Shown here: piece by piece, positions 1 through 8,455 of the stretch
Numbering within the stretch: the stretch's first letter is position 1
How the letters are laid out: every line of letters starts with the position of its first letter
DNA from: Gammaproteobacteria bacterium RIFCSPHIGHO2_12_FULL_45_12
GTDB lineage: Bacteria > Pseudomonadota > Gammaproteobacteria > DSM-16500
DNA length: 21,027 nucleotides
Direction: 5' to 3'
NCBI GenBank assembly: GCA_001801665.1
Contig: MGYH01000050.1
Span: 1 to 21,027 of the forward strand
Translations under genes and position numbers: made by a program
The notes under the pieces: generated by a model
Databases searched by the model: none
Seen by the model: the letters and a program-made list of their open reading frames with translations, nothing else
Told to the model about the DNA's origin: nothing

Positions 1-14
1 CCTGGCGCACAATA

Positions 15-132
15 GGTTCCCGCCTGCGCGGGAATGACACTTCAAGGGGGAATGACACTTCGAATCGTACATTTTAATCAAATCTGATTTTTATAATTTA
101 ATAATTCGCAAAATATCGTGAAATGTCTGATC
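15..132 (-). repeat. Dispersed palindromic repeat, arm copy 1 (inverted relative to 9871-9996)
   Basis: Read on the minus strand, this stretch matches the left arm of the element at 9871-10138. It has the same AT-rich end (attattaaattat, then aatcagatttgattaaaatg), about two copies of an 18-bp unit containing gtgtcattccc, and the same 25-bp GC-rich palindromic core (15-39, identical to 10032-10056). The outer end, atcgtg at 115-120 followed by aaatgtc, also resembles the right terminus at 10131-10147. The window edge probably cuts the other half of the element. The cccgcctgcgcggg core resembles the widespread class of short palindromes such as neisserial dRS3; the resemblance is by eye only. 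It lies just past the stop codon of the first gene. Confidence 0.85.
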
Positions 133-158
133 TTATGTTGTAATTTACTTATTTTGGT

Positions 159-2504
159 TTAGCGTTTATTCCACGGATTTTTGGGCGTGACAGTGACTAT
201 AATTGATTTGGCTGATGACTCAGGTTGTTCAACGCCTTTAGCCATTCTGTCCATTTCGCTTTTTATTTCCGCATACATTTGTTTGTAGATTATATTTGGC
301 TTAATTTCTACTGATGATCGACCAAAAAAACTATCAGGCGTTCTGTATCTATATTCTTTTTCATATATATTGCTTCGAGACCCTCGAAATCCTTCTTCAA
401 CCATATCGACATGTAGTGATCTTGTATACCCTTTGACCTCTACTTCTCGCTTCACCCTGGGTTCTGCTTTAATCGCGTCAACCAATTTTTTGAGTAAAGA
501 AGTATCAAGTTTATCTTGTTCCGCCTCATTCATCGCAACTCCCCTCATAAAGGGGAATCTTTTTTTGTCCCATTTGTATTGAGGATGACGTTTGCTAAAA
601 CGTGGTTCGGATAAATTTAATATTTCTACCAATTTCTCAGTTTTTCTAGGCGAAAGAAATTCCCTAGACATACCGCCGAAATAATAAATAGGCGGCTTGA
701 TTATGGATGGAAAAGGTAATCTGTCCCACCGTTTCCCAATAAGTTTTCCAATTCCAATTTTTCTCACATCATTTAGGTCGTATCGTTGTTCAGAAATATG
801 TCCGGTGATCTCATCTTTTTTCAATAAAAGGACATAGGATATTAGAGACGGCTTATTATTGATGAATACAAATACGGTATCCGTCTGATCCCTATCCTTA
901 TCACTACACGTTTTCTTAAATAGAATATTCTGCATATCTTTATCAGGATAATCCGACATGAGTATCACACCTGAATAAGTATTTTTTTCAGGTACAAGTA
1001 GCGATTCACGGTATTTTTTTCCCATCTCAATTTCTTGCTCTAACGGTTTTGCGCGTACTGTGTTGCATCCAAGCAAGGTTACCCTCTTAATAACAGCATG
1101 GTCTGCAAGCAAATCAACAATTTGGCTAACACTTTTTTCAGCGATAGATTCAGAACCAATACTGGTATGGCCTAGCAGCACCAAATTGAGGTGACCGTTA
1201 CCGCCTTGATATTTCATAATATCATCTAGCAATCGATTCAAATTCATGGCGCTTATATGTAATGTTTTTCCTTTTCTTGCAGGCGCATTCGCATAAACGG
1301 CGAACGAATCTCTTATTTCACTACAATCATAATGACCATCTCCAGTCACGACGACGTGGACTATGTTTGGTAGCAATTTTTCAAGCACAGCTTGGAGTGG
1401 ATAATGGGGAGGGAAGTGCTTAATAAAATCATAATCAGTCATTAGGATTTTTTCAGGGTCTAGTGTATCAATCACAAACGATTTATATTGATCGTCAATA
1501 TGCGCCAGGTTTTTTGGATTCTGTCTAACGACCTCCAAACTAAATTCTCTGTATTGATCGCTGTTAAATGATGCGCCTAAGGTTTTGACAATATAGTCAA
1601 TCATATCATGGCGTTGCTTGATGCTTTCCGAGCATATTTCAGGATCCCAGCGTTGAGTAGGAATATCTTTTATAAATTCTCCTTTTTTTCGTACGGCAGT
1701 TAAGCAAGCTATTTTATATTCCTGTGACGTTAATAAAATACTCTCATCGGAATAAATATGAGCTTTACGATTTCTCAAAATACACTTTAATTCAACCCAT
1801 TTATCCTGATTGACAAGTTCAGTTAAAATATCATGCCGCATGTCAGACGGGGTGCCTCTAAATAAACTATCGCTAAAATAATCTTTAACTATCGCTCGGA
1901 TAAGACTCCTGTATTCTTCCTCTGTTAATGAGGTTGTTTGTTTGTAGCATTGAAGGAATGGCATAGCTCGTAAGGCTTGATAAGGAGAGTGAATACCTGC
2001 TTTAAACACGCTGTGGCTTAGATACTGCTTTGGTATATATTTAAATGAATTTGTATAATTTGTATTTAGTCGTACTAAAGCATCACAAAATGCATGGGTA
2101 AATAATTTTTCAGAAACTCCTTTTAAAAGATCTATATCATCTAATGCAAATGACTGCCATGCTTTGATTACCTCTTTAAATTCATCACGATCCAAAAATG
2201 CTTCTGGAACATATACAAGCGCATGAATGTCGCCTTGAGCTGCCTTTAATGATATTTCTTCATTTCGCCTTGATACAGGAATATATTGGATAGCGGTTGG
2301 CTTCTGAATGACAGCTTGTAAGTAAATTTTGTTAAATTGCTCATCGGTTAAATTGATGGCTTTATAATCTTCTAAATGTTGTAATGCATCGCCATCTTGT
2401 CTAACCCATTCTAAGCAAACATCAAAATCCAGCCTATCTTTTGGGATTAATAATGGTTCTGCAACTTGGCTTAAACTTTTAGAATCTTCATCACCAATAC
2501 CCAT
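159..2504 (-). CDS. Uncharacterised large protein with helical repeats and a caspase-like (clan CD) His/Cys domain; effector-like
   Basis: I do not recognise a named family for the whole protein. Two starts are possible: ATG at 2534 (791 aa, no clear ribosome binding site) or ATG at 2504 (781 aa), which follows GGAG at a 7-base spacing and is preferred. Numbering is from 2504. Residues about 20-350 are degenerate alpha-helical repeats of the type 'VRQDGDALQHL', 'VRQNPKNLAHI', 'KAAQGDIHALVYV', resembling DUF4116-like repeats of Legionella proteins. Residues about 381-520 look like a caspase/gingipain/C80-type fold: strand VHVVVTGDGH, strand LNLVLLGH (His446), then a helix, then VTLLGCNT (Cys480). 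His and Cys lie 34 residues apart at the ends of hydrophobic strands, as in clan CD peptidases. Residues about 590-781 are unassigned, basic and charged. There is no signal peptide or membrane segment. The gene is more AT-rich than its neighbours, suggesting transfer. A secreted effector is plausible but unproven. Confidence 0.85.
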   Translation of the reverse strand: MGIGDEDSKSLSQVAEPLLIPKDRLDFDVCLEWVRQDGDALQHLEDYKAINLTDEQFNKIYLQAVIQKPTAIQYIPVSRRNEEISLKAAQGDIHALVYVPEAFLDRDEFKEVIKAWQSFALDDIDLLKGVSEKLFTHAFCDALVRLNTNYTNSFKYIPKQYLSHSVFKAGIHSPYQALRAMPFLQCYKQTTSLTEEEYRSLIRAIVKDYFSDSLFRGTPSDMRHDILTELVNQDKWVELKCILRNRKAHIYSDESILLTSQEYKIACLTAVRKKGEFIKDIPTQRWDPEICSESIKQRHDMIDYIVKTLGASFNSDQYREFSLEVVRQNPKNLAHIDDQYKSFVIDTLDPEKILMTDYDFIKHFPPHYPLQAVLEKLLPNIVHVVVTGDGHYDCSEIRDSFAVYANAPARKGKTLHISAMNLNRLLDDIMKYQGGNGHLNLVLLGHTSIGSESIAEKSVSQIVDLLADHAVIKRVTLLGCNTVRAKPLEQEIEMGKKYRESLLVPEKNTYSGVILMSDYPDKDMQNILFKKTCSDKDRDQTDTVFVFINNKPSLISYVLLLKKDEITGHISEQRYDLNDVRKIGIGKLIGKRWDRLPFPSIIKPPIYYFGGMSREFLSPRKTEKLVEILNLSEPRFSKRHPQYKWDKKRFPFMRGVAMNEAEQDKLDTSLLKKLVDAIKAEPRVKREVEVKGYTRSLHVDMVEEGFRGSRSNIYEKEYRYRTPDSFFGRSSVEIKPNIIYKQMYAEIKSEMDRMAKGVEQPESSAKSIIVTVTPKNPWNKR

Positions 2505-2606
2505 GGCTTTTCTCCGCCCTCGTAACCATCTCATTCTATTGATTTTTATTTATGATTTGTTGTAGTTTTATATCTATATTGTAGCACATTCAAGGGTGGT
2601 TAATCG

Positions 2607-2628
2607 ACCCTATTAACACCCTATTAAC
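2607..2628. repeat. Tandem 11-bp direct repeat at the end of the RND gene
   Basis: accctattaac occurs twice without a gap (2607-2617 and 2618-2628). The second copy contains the stop codon of the RND pump gene. Next to it, agggt (2593-2597) and accct (2607-2611) could pair into a weak hairpin, but there is no clear T-run, so a terminator is not well supported. Confidence 0.6.
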
Positions 2629-5600
2629 GCGCGGGTTGCGAAACAGCATCCGGTGCTGGCTCGGCCTCCAGGGTGTCGGCAATTAACAGGTACATGGCGG
2701 GCACGACAAACAAGGTGAATAAGGTACCAATTGATATGCCTGTTGCAATGACAAGCCCAATATTATAGCGGCTTAAAGCACCCGCACCGCTTGCGAGAAT
2801 CAGAGGGATGACACCTAACACCATGGCGGCGGTTGTCATTAAAATAGGACGAAAGCGAACTTGTGCCGCCATTTCAATGGCTTCCCGTTTGTTTTTTCCT
2901 TGTAACTGTAAATCATTAGCGAACTGAACAATCAAAATGCCATGTTTACTAATTAATCCAATTAACGTCACCAATCCAACTTCAGAATATATATTAAGAC
3001 TGGCGCCACCGACATTTAAACTGACAAACAACATGGCGCCACAAATTGACATGGGCACACTAATTAATACAATGAGAGGGTCACGAAAACTTTCAAATAA
3101 AGCAGCCAATGCCAGAAAAATGACAATCAACGCAAAAAAGAAGGTTGCTATCAATGAGGATCCTTCTTGAATAAACTGCCTTGATTGCGCCGCGTAATCG
3201 ATACTGTAACCTTGCGGCAATATTTGATTTGCAATCCTGCTCAAGGTATCAAGTGCCTCGCCCATCGTAATGCCAGGCAAGGCAACGGCTGAAATGGTGG
3301 TGGAATTAAGCTGTTGAAAATGATTAATTGATTCAGGTACGATGGTTCGCTTCAACGTTGCCACGGTTCCAAGTGGCACGGCGGTACCTGACCTGGTTTT
3401 AACATAATAAGTTAACAGCTTGCTGGCATTGATTCGTTCCTGCCGTACCACTTGGGGAATCACCTGATAAGATCGACCGGCATAATTAAAATAATTAAGA
3501 TAATTTTCACTTAATGACGCACCCAGAATATTCCCTAAGTCTTGCATGTCAAGACCGAGCTCAGATGCCTTATCTCTGTCTAATTGAACTGTCGTTTGCT
3601 GTTGATCAATTTTAAGGTCTGGATCAATGTAAGCAAATATACCACTTTGATAGGCTAGATCCAGCACGTTTTGCAGGACAATATTCAAACGGTTAAAATC
3701 ATCGGTTGTTTTAATGACAAATTGAATGGGTAATCCACTGCCGCCACCGGGTAAGGAAGGCAATTGAAATGCTGCGATTTTTGCGCCCGCGATGCTATTC
3801 AATTTTTTTTGAATAATTGGTTGTAACTCGTTGGTTGTTTTAGTGCGTTTGTCCCACGGGGTAAAAACCATGCCAACCAGACTCGTGTTTAAACCATTCG
3901 CACCGTCAATCTGAAATATATGCGCTGTTTCGGTATAGTGTTTGTAAATATTATAAACCTGTTTTGAATATAGCTCGGTTTGTAATAAGGCGGCATTGGC
4001 AGCCGCGGTGACTTGGGAAATGATAATACCCTGATCTTCCTGTGGGGCTAATTCAGACCTTGAGGTAATAAATAAAAAATAATTGCTGGATAAGATAATG
4101 GCGGCAAAAACAGCGACCACATTTAAAAAATCTAGCGCATGATGCAAAGTATATTGGTATGACTTTTCTAATTTCGAAAATGCCTGATTAAATAAGGTAA
4201 TAAATTTATTTTTTTCTCCAACAGAAGGTTTTAAAAACCTTGAACACATCATGGGTGACAGTGTCAAAGCAATGACAGCAGAGACAGTCACAGCCCCAGC
4301 CAGCGTGAAGGCAAATGACGTAAATAAGGCGCCTGTCAACCCGCCCATAAAACCAATGGGCGCATAGACGGCAATTAAAACAACGGTGATGGCAATAATG
4401 GGATTTGCTAATTCCTGCGCGCCAATCAGGGACGCTTGCAGCGGGCTTTTGCCTTCATCCATATGGCGTTCAACGTTTTCAACCACAATGATGGCGTCAT
4501 CAACCACGAGACCAATGGCCAGCACTAATGCCAGCAACGTTAATAAATTGATAGAATAGCCCAGCACTAACATGACAAAAAAGGTCCCAATAATGGAAAG
4601 CGGAATGGCAATGAGTGGAATAATAACGGAACGTAGTGATCCTAAAAAAATAAAAATAACGATTGAAACGATAGCAAATGCCTCAAAAAGGGATTTCATG
4701 ACTTCCTGAATGGAACTGTCAACGTATTGACTGGCATCATAAACAATATTGGCATTTAATCCTTGTGGTAATTGTGTTTGAATAGATGGAAAAATTTCCT
4801 TGATAGCATCAATGACGGTTAACAGATTGGCAGCGGGTGCCACCTGAATACCAATGTATACGGCGGTTCTTCCATCAAAACTAACAGAAGTATTGTAATT
4901 TTGCGCCCCCAAATCGACGGTGCTGACGTCTTTTAACCGAACAATGGCGCCATTCTCTGATTTAATAATTAAATTTTTAAATTGATTGGTATCAGTCAAT
5001 CCCGTATTGGCTGTCAGATTCTCCACAAACATGTTGCCATCGGTTCGCCCAACAGCAGAAATAAAGTCATTGTTAAGCATTGAGGCTGCAATATCCCGAG
5101 CCGACAACTGATAGGCTGCCATTTTGATAGGATTTAACCAAGCGCGTATGGCAAATTGCCGATTACCTAAAATTTGCGCCTGTTGAACACCATTGATGGC
5201 CTGTAATCTTGGCTGTACCACCCGGATTAAATAATCGGTTATTTTGTTAATCGCTAGGGTATCACTATAAAAGCCTATGTACATGGAATCAATTGTCTGA
5301 CCAACCGATATGGTCATGACGGGTACTTGGGAGCTTGTAGGCAATTGATTCGTGACGGCAGTAATTTTAGTATTAATGTCGGTCAGGGCTTTCAGTGGGT
5401 CATAATTTAATAACAAATTCACATTAATGGTGCTTGTCCCTTGCGTACTGCTTGATGTCATGTAATCAATTCCGCTTGCCTGCGCAATTGAATTTTCGAG
5501 TGGTGTTGTAATGAAACCAGCCACAACGGCTGGATCAGCACCCGTATAAGTGGTGGTCACGGTTACCATGGCATTTTGCGTAAAAGGATATTGCATAACA

Positions 5601-5698
5601 GGCAACAAGCCAATGGAGCGTAATCCTAGCGTTAGAAATAGTAAACTGACAACCGTTGCAAGAACTGGCCGCTTGATAAATAGATCGGTAATCTGCAT
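2624..5698 (-). CDS. RND-family multidrug efflux pump, inner-membrane permease (HAE-1 type)
   Basis: This is the proton-driven inner-membrane pump of a tripartite exporter. Its 1024 residues match the usual length of the AcrB/MexB superfamily. The typical start, MQITDLFIKRPVLATVVSLL, forms transmembrane helix 1. A first periplasmic loop (about 35-330) follows, then helices 2-6 carrying LVVDDAIIVVENVERHM with the paired aspartates D400/D401 of the proton relay, then a second periplasmic loop (about 545-845), then the final helices with K918 in LIGLISKHGILIVQF, the relay lysine. The relay residues are intact, so the pump should be active. It is the last gene of the operon. Its ATG lies 5 bp beyond the stop of the fusion-protein gene, and AAGGA within the end of that gene can serve as ribosome binding site. 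Substrate cannot be read from the sequence; amphiphilic drugs or host antimicrobials are likely. Confidence 0.96.
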   Translation of the reverse strand: MQITDLFIKRPVLATVVSLLFLTLGLRSIGLLPVMQYPFTQNAMVTVTTTYTGADPAVVAGFITTPLENSIAQASGIDYMTSSSTQGTSTINVNLLLNYDPLKALTDINTKITAVTNQLPTSSQVPVMTISVGQTIDSMYIGFYSDTLAINKITDYLIRVVQPRLQAINGVQQAQILGNRQFAIRAWLNPIKMAAYQLSARDIAASMLNNDFISAVGRTDGNMFVENLTANTGLTDTNQFKNLIIKSENGAIVRLKDVSTVDLGAQNYNTSVSFDGRTAVYIGIQVAPAANLLTVIDAIKEIFPSIQTQLPQGLNANIVYDASQYVDSSIQEVMKSLFEAFAIVSIVIFIFLGSLRSVIIPLIAIPLSIIGTFFVMLVLGYSINLLTLLALVLAIGLVVDDAIIVVENVERHMDEGKSPLQASLIGAQELANPIIAITVVLIAVYAPIGFMGGLTGALFTSFAFTLAGAVTVSAVIALTLSPMMCSRFLKPSVGEKNKFITLFNQAFSKLEKSYQYTLHHALDFLNVVAVFAAIILSSNYFLFITSRSELAPQEDQGIIISQVTAAANAALLQTELYSKQVYNIYKHYTETAHIFQIDGANGLNTSLVGMVFTPWDKRTKTTNELQPIIQKKLNSIAGAKIAAFQLPSLPGGGSGLPIQFVIKTTDDFNRLNIVLQNVLDLAYQSGIFAYIDPDLKIDQQQTTVQLDRDKASELGLDMQDLGNILGASLSENYLNYFNYAGRSYQVIPQVVRQERINASKLLTYYVKTRSGTAVPLGTVATLKRTIVPESINHFQQLNSTTISAVALPGITMGEALDTLSRIANQILPQGYSIDYAAQSRQFIQEGSSLIATFFFALIVIFLALAALFESFRDPLIVLISVPMSICGAMLFVSLNVGGASLNIYSEVGLVTLIGLISKHGILIVQFANDLQLQGKNKREAIEMAAQVRFRPILMTTAAMVLGVIPLILASGAGALSRYNIGLVIATGISIGTLFTLFVVPAMYLLIADTLEAEPAPDAVSQPAR

Positions 5699-5703
5699 GG
5701 CAA

Positions 5704-6873
5704 CTATCCTTGATGTTGATTCGTGACAGCGGGATCAGGATTATCAGACGGCTGAACTGTATTATTGATCGCAATTCGACTGCCATTTTTTAACTTTAAT
5801 TGCCCACTGGTGACGATGATGTCACCCTCTTTTATACCTGATAGAATGCTTGCCTGATCACCGCGGGTCAGACCGACTGTGACAAAAATCTGGTGAGCCG
5901 TTAAGGTGGATGGTTGGCCCTCTTCTTCCGGGACTCCTTTTACGACATACACAATATCACCATAGGGATTATAGGTCACGGCACTCTGAGGCACGGTAAT
6001 CAATGAGCGTGGTTTAGCGGTTGTAACGTTGACATTAACAAACATGCCAGGAACCAAAATTTGTTTATGATTTGGAATGGTTGCTTCAATTTCAACATTG
6101 CGAGTTGAAATATCCACCATGGGGTCAATGGTGGTAATTTTTCCGCTAAATGTTTTGCCAGGAAAAGCGTCCGTTGTAAAGGTAATGATATCGCCTGTTT
6201 TAAGGTGGGGCAGCGTTTGCTGCGGCATATAAAAGTCCATAAAAATCGGGTCAAGATTTTGCAGGGTCACGATGTTATCGCCCGGATTTAAATATTGACC
6301 AGGGTTCACTTTGGATATGCCAAGCCGCCCTGAAAACGGCGCTTGAATGGCTAGTTTATCCACAATGGCCTGTTGCTCCGCAACTTGTGCATTGAGACTT
6401 TTAAGATTTTGTTCGTCCGTATCAATTTGTTGTTTGCTAACGGCATGCACTCGATATTGCGCTTTATCGCGTGTATAGGTTATTTTTGCCAATTCTGCGT
6501 TTGCTTGTAATGCGTGTAATTGAGCAATATTAGAATCTGCATTTTGCTGAATCAATCTGTCTCCCTGTTTTACATAGGAACCTGGTTTAAAATAAATAGT
6601 TTGTATCATGCCGGCTAATTGTGCGGTGACATTCACACCTAAGGTTGTTCTCAAGCTTCCGACGACTTGTTGTTGCGGCTGCCAGGTTGAGTAAACCGCT
6701 TTTCCTGTTGAAACCGTTACCACGGGATTCCCATGCGATGAAAAATAAAGATTCATTAGAAGATGGCTGATTCCCTTGTAAATAAAAATGCTTCCAAATA
6801 ACAGGCCGACAACCAGCAGCATGATTCGCATGGGTTTGCTTAATTGCTGGAATTGTTTAATCACTTTTTTCAT
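5704..6873 (-). CDS. Membrane-fusion (periplasmic adaptor) protein of RND efflux system, HlyD/AcrA family
   Basis: This periplasmic adaptor joins the RND pump to the outer-membrane channel. It is 389 residues long, normal for the family. An N-terminal hydrophobic segment (about 17-33, IMLLVVGLLFGSIFIYKG) is an anchor; there is no lipobox, so it is probably not a lipoprotein. The split lipoyl domain is visible at about 84-111 (AGMIQTIYFKPGSYVKQGD) and 176-205 (IQAPFSGRLGISKVNPGQY). A helical hairpin rich in Q, A and K (about 114-172) lies between them. The beta-barrel and membrane-proximal domains follow (to about 370) with VPGMFVNVNV and ITVPQSAV. The start ATG overlaps the stop of the upstream channel gene by 4 bp (6870-6873), so translation is probably coupled. 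Confidence 0.95.
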   Translation of the reverse strand: MKKVIKQFQQLSKPMRIMLLVVGLLFGSIFIYKGISHLLMNLYFSSHGNPVVTVSTGKAVYSTWQPQQQVVGSLRTTLGVNVTAQLAGMIQTIYFKPGSYVKQGDRLIQQNADSNIAQLHALQANAELAKITYTRDKAQYRVHAVSKQQIDTDEQNLKSLNAQVAEQQAIVDKLAIQAPFSGRLGISKVNPGQYLNPGDNIVTLQNLDPIFMDFYMPQQTLPHLKTGDIITFTTDAFPGKTFSGKITTIDPMVDISTRNVEIEATIPNHKQILVPGMFVNVNVTTAKPRSLITVPQSAVTYNPYGDIVYVVKGVPEEEGQPSTLTAHQIFVTVGLTRGDQASILSGIKEGDIIVTSGQLKLKNGSRIAINNTVQPSDNPDPAVTNQHQG

Positions 6874-8363
6874 GTTTTCTCTTTATCCTTTTGATGTGTT
6901 TGATTCCACCAGCCGCCGCCTAATGCCTGAAACAGTGCGGCTGTATCGGCATACCGCGCAGCTTGCGCCTGAATGCGTGCTAAACTGGTTTGCTGATATT
7001 GTATTTCCGCCGTTAATAAATTGAGATAATCTACACCGCCCAATCGATATTGCGCTTTGGTCAGGACAAAATTCTGATAAGCAGAACGCTCAGACAACTT
7101 ATTGGCTTTAAAATTTCTGGCATCCGTTTCGATGGCGCGCAAACTATCGGCAACATTTTGAAATGCCTGCAACACTGACTGTCGATAGGCCGCCATTGCT
7201 TGGTCGAAGGCCGCGATCGCTGCGCGTCGCGTCGCCCGCAAGGAGCCGCCCTGAAAGATGGGCTGTATTATCTCCCCCCCCCAACTCCAGACCTTGTTGT
7301 TGCCCTGAAATAATGAGCCGGGTGTGGATGCTGACCAACCCTCATTAGCCGTCAGATTGAATTTGGGAAACAAATTGGCTGTTGCCACACCAATTTCTGC
7401 GCTCGCGGCATGTAATAAGGCTTGCGCTGCGCCTATATCAGGTCGTTGCTTAACTAGATTGGAGGGCATACTGACCGGAATTTTGTCAGGTAAGCGTAAT
7501 TTTTCCAGATATATTTTAGGCAGTGATTGGCTGGGGTAGTCACCTACCAGTGTTGATAAGGTATGTAAGGCCTGGGACAGCGAGTTTTGCAAGAGCGGCA
7601 AGGTGGCACGCGTTTGCTCCAGTAACGTTTGCTGTGATAAGACATTTACCTTTGACACGGCACCCAGTTGATATTGTTGTTGAATAATATTTAACTGCGT
7701 TTCCTGGCCATGAATTAATTTTTGGGTAATACGAATTTGTTCTTCCAGTGAAGCAACGCTTATCGCACTGGTTACAATATTTGCCGTTAATGTTAAATGC
7801 GCTGCCATTAACTGAAATGCGGCATAATCAACCTGGGCTTTCAATGATTCGAGCTGACGACGGTTGCCGCCAAAAAAATCAAGCGTATAAGAAACATTGA
7901 CAGTGGCATTAAATAAATTAAAAATACTACTTGACGCTAAATCCCCAATACTGTTTCCTGCAAATCGTTGTCGTTGACCTAATCCCACTGCACCAAAAGC
8001 GGGATACATCAAATTGCCAACCTGGGCATGGTAGCTTTCTTCAGACTGCCTGAGTGAAGCCTTGGCAGCCGCTAAATTTGGACTATTTGCTAACCCCGCT
8101 TCGACCAGGCGCGTGATCTCGCGGGAATGAAACAAATACCACCAATCGGCAGGAATGCGTTTATTCGTGACAAATTGCTGCGATTTTCCGGCACTGCCCG
8201 CGCCTGTCACGCTCACGGTTTTAGGGGGCAAGGGGGTCTCAGTATAACGTTTGGTGATGGGTGCGGCTGGCGCATGAAAATCTGGCCCAAGCATACAGCC
8301 TGACAAAAGGGCAGAAACGCCTGAAAAGTATACAAAATGCCTCAATTTTTGAAGAAAATCCAT
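6870..8363 (-). CDS. Outer-membrane efflux lipoprotein (OprM/NodT-type TolC family)
   Basis: This is the outer-membrane exit duct of the tripartite pump. The 497-residue protein begins with a lipoprotein signal peptide ending in the lipobox LLSGC, so Cys23 would be lipidated. Two internally similar alpha-barrel repeats follow, with family features such as PADWWYLF, GLANSPNLAAAKASLRQ, SYTLDFFGG, VKQRPDIGAAQALLHAA and PIFQGGSL. The length fits the NodT/OprM family. It is the first gene of the three-gene operon. The ribosome binding site is weak (AGGA about 12 bases upstream). One oddity is an uninterrupted run of nine G on the coding strand (plus-strand C run 7274-7282) inside the Trp-Gly-Gly-Glu segment; a single-base slip there would frameshift the protein. 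Confidence 0.95.
   Translation of the reverse strand: MDFLQKLRHFVYFSGVSALLSGCMLGPDFHAPAAPITKRYTETPLPPKTVSVTGAGSAGKSQQFVTNKRIPADWWYLFHSREITRLVEAGLANSPNLAAAKASLRQSEESYHAQVGNLMYPAFGAVGLGQRQRFAGNSIGDLASSSIFNLFNATVNVSYTLDFFGGNRRQLESLKAQVDYAAFQLMAAHLTLTANIVTSAISVASLEEQIRITQKLIHGQETQLNIIQQQYQLGAVSKVNVLSQQTLLEQTRATLPLLQNSLSQALHTLSTLVGDYPSQSLPKIYLEKLRLPDKIPVSMPSNLVKQRPDIGAAQALLHAASAEIGVATANLFPKFNLTANEGWSASTPGSLFQGNNKVWSWGGEIIQPIFQGGSLRATRRAAIAAFDQAMAAYRQSVLQAFQNVADSLRAIETDARNFKANKLSERSAYQNFVLTKAQYRLGGVDYLNLLTAEIQYQQTSLARIQAQAARYADTAALFQALGGGWWNQTHQKDKEKT
7274..7282. repeat. Homopolymer C9 (G9 on coding strand) inside the efflux lipoprotein gene
   Basis: Nine consecutive C on the plus strand lie within the outer-membrane channel gene, encoding part of Trp-Gly-Gly-Glu. 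Runs of this length in coding sequence are prone to slipped-strand mispairing. The reading frame is intact in this sequence. Confidence 0.9.
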
Positions 8364-8375
8364 TTATTTCATCAT

Positions 8376-8400
8376 CCTAGAAGCTAATAAACATGCTAGG
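8376..8400. promoter_or_regulatory. Possible operator dyad in the divergent efflux/MFS spacer
   Basis: cctag (8376-8380) and ctagg (8396-8400) form an inverted repeat with a 15-bp centre, just upstream of the efflux lipoprotein start and before the TrpR-like ORF. CTAG is the core of known Trp-repressor half-sites, but the spacing here is much wider than in the E. coli trp operator. The assignment is weak. Confidence 0.2.
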
Positions 8401-8455
8401 TCAGATGGGTAAAAATAGCAAGAAACAATCATTTCTTGCCAGGAAGGCTGTACTT

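Noticed and set aside
8376..8400. CTAG-containing dyad as a true Trp-repressor operator
   Set aside because: The half-sites are spaced far wider than in known trp operators; kept only as a low-confidence dyad.
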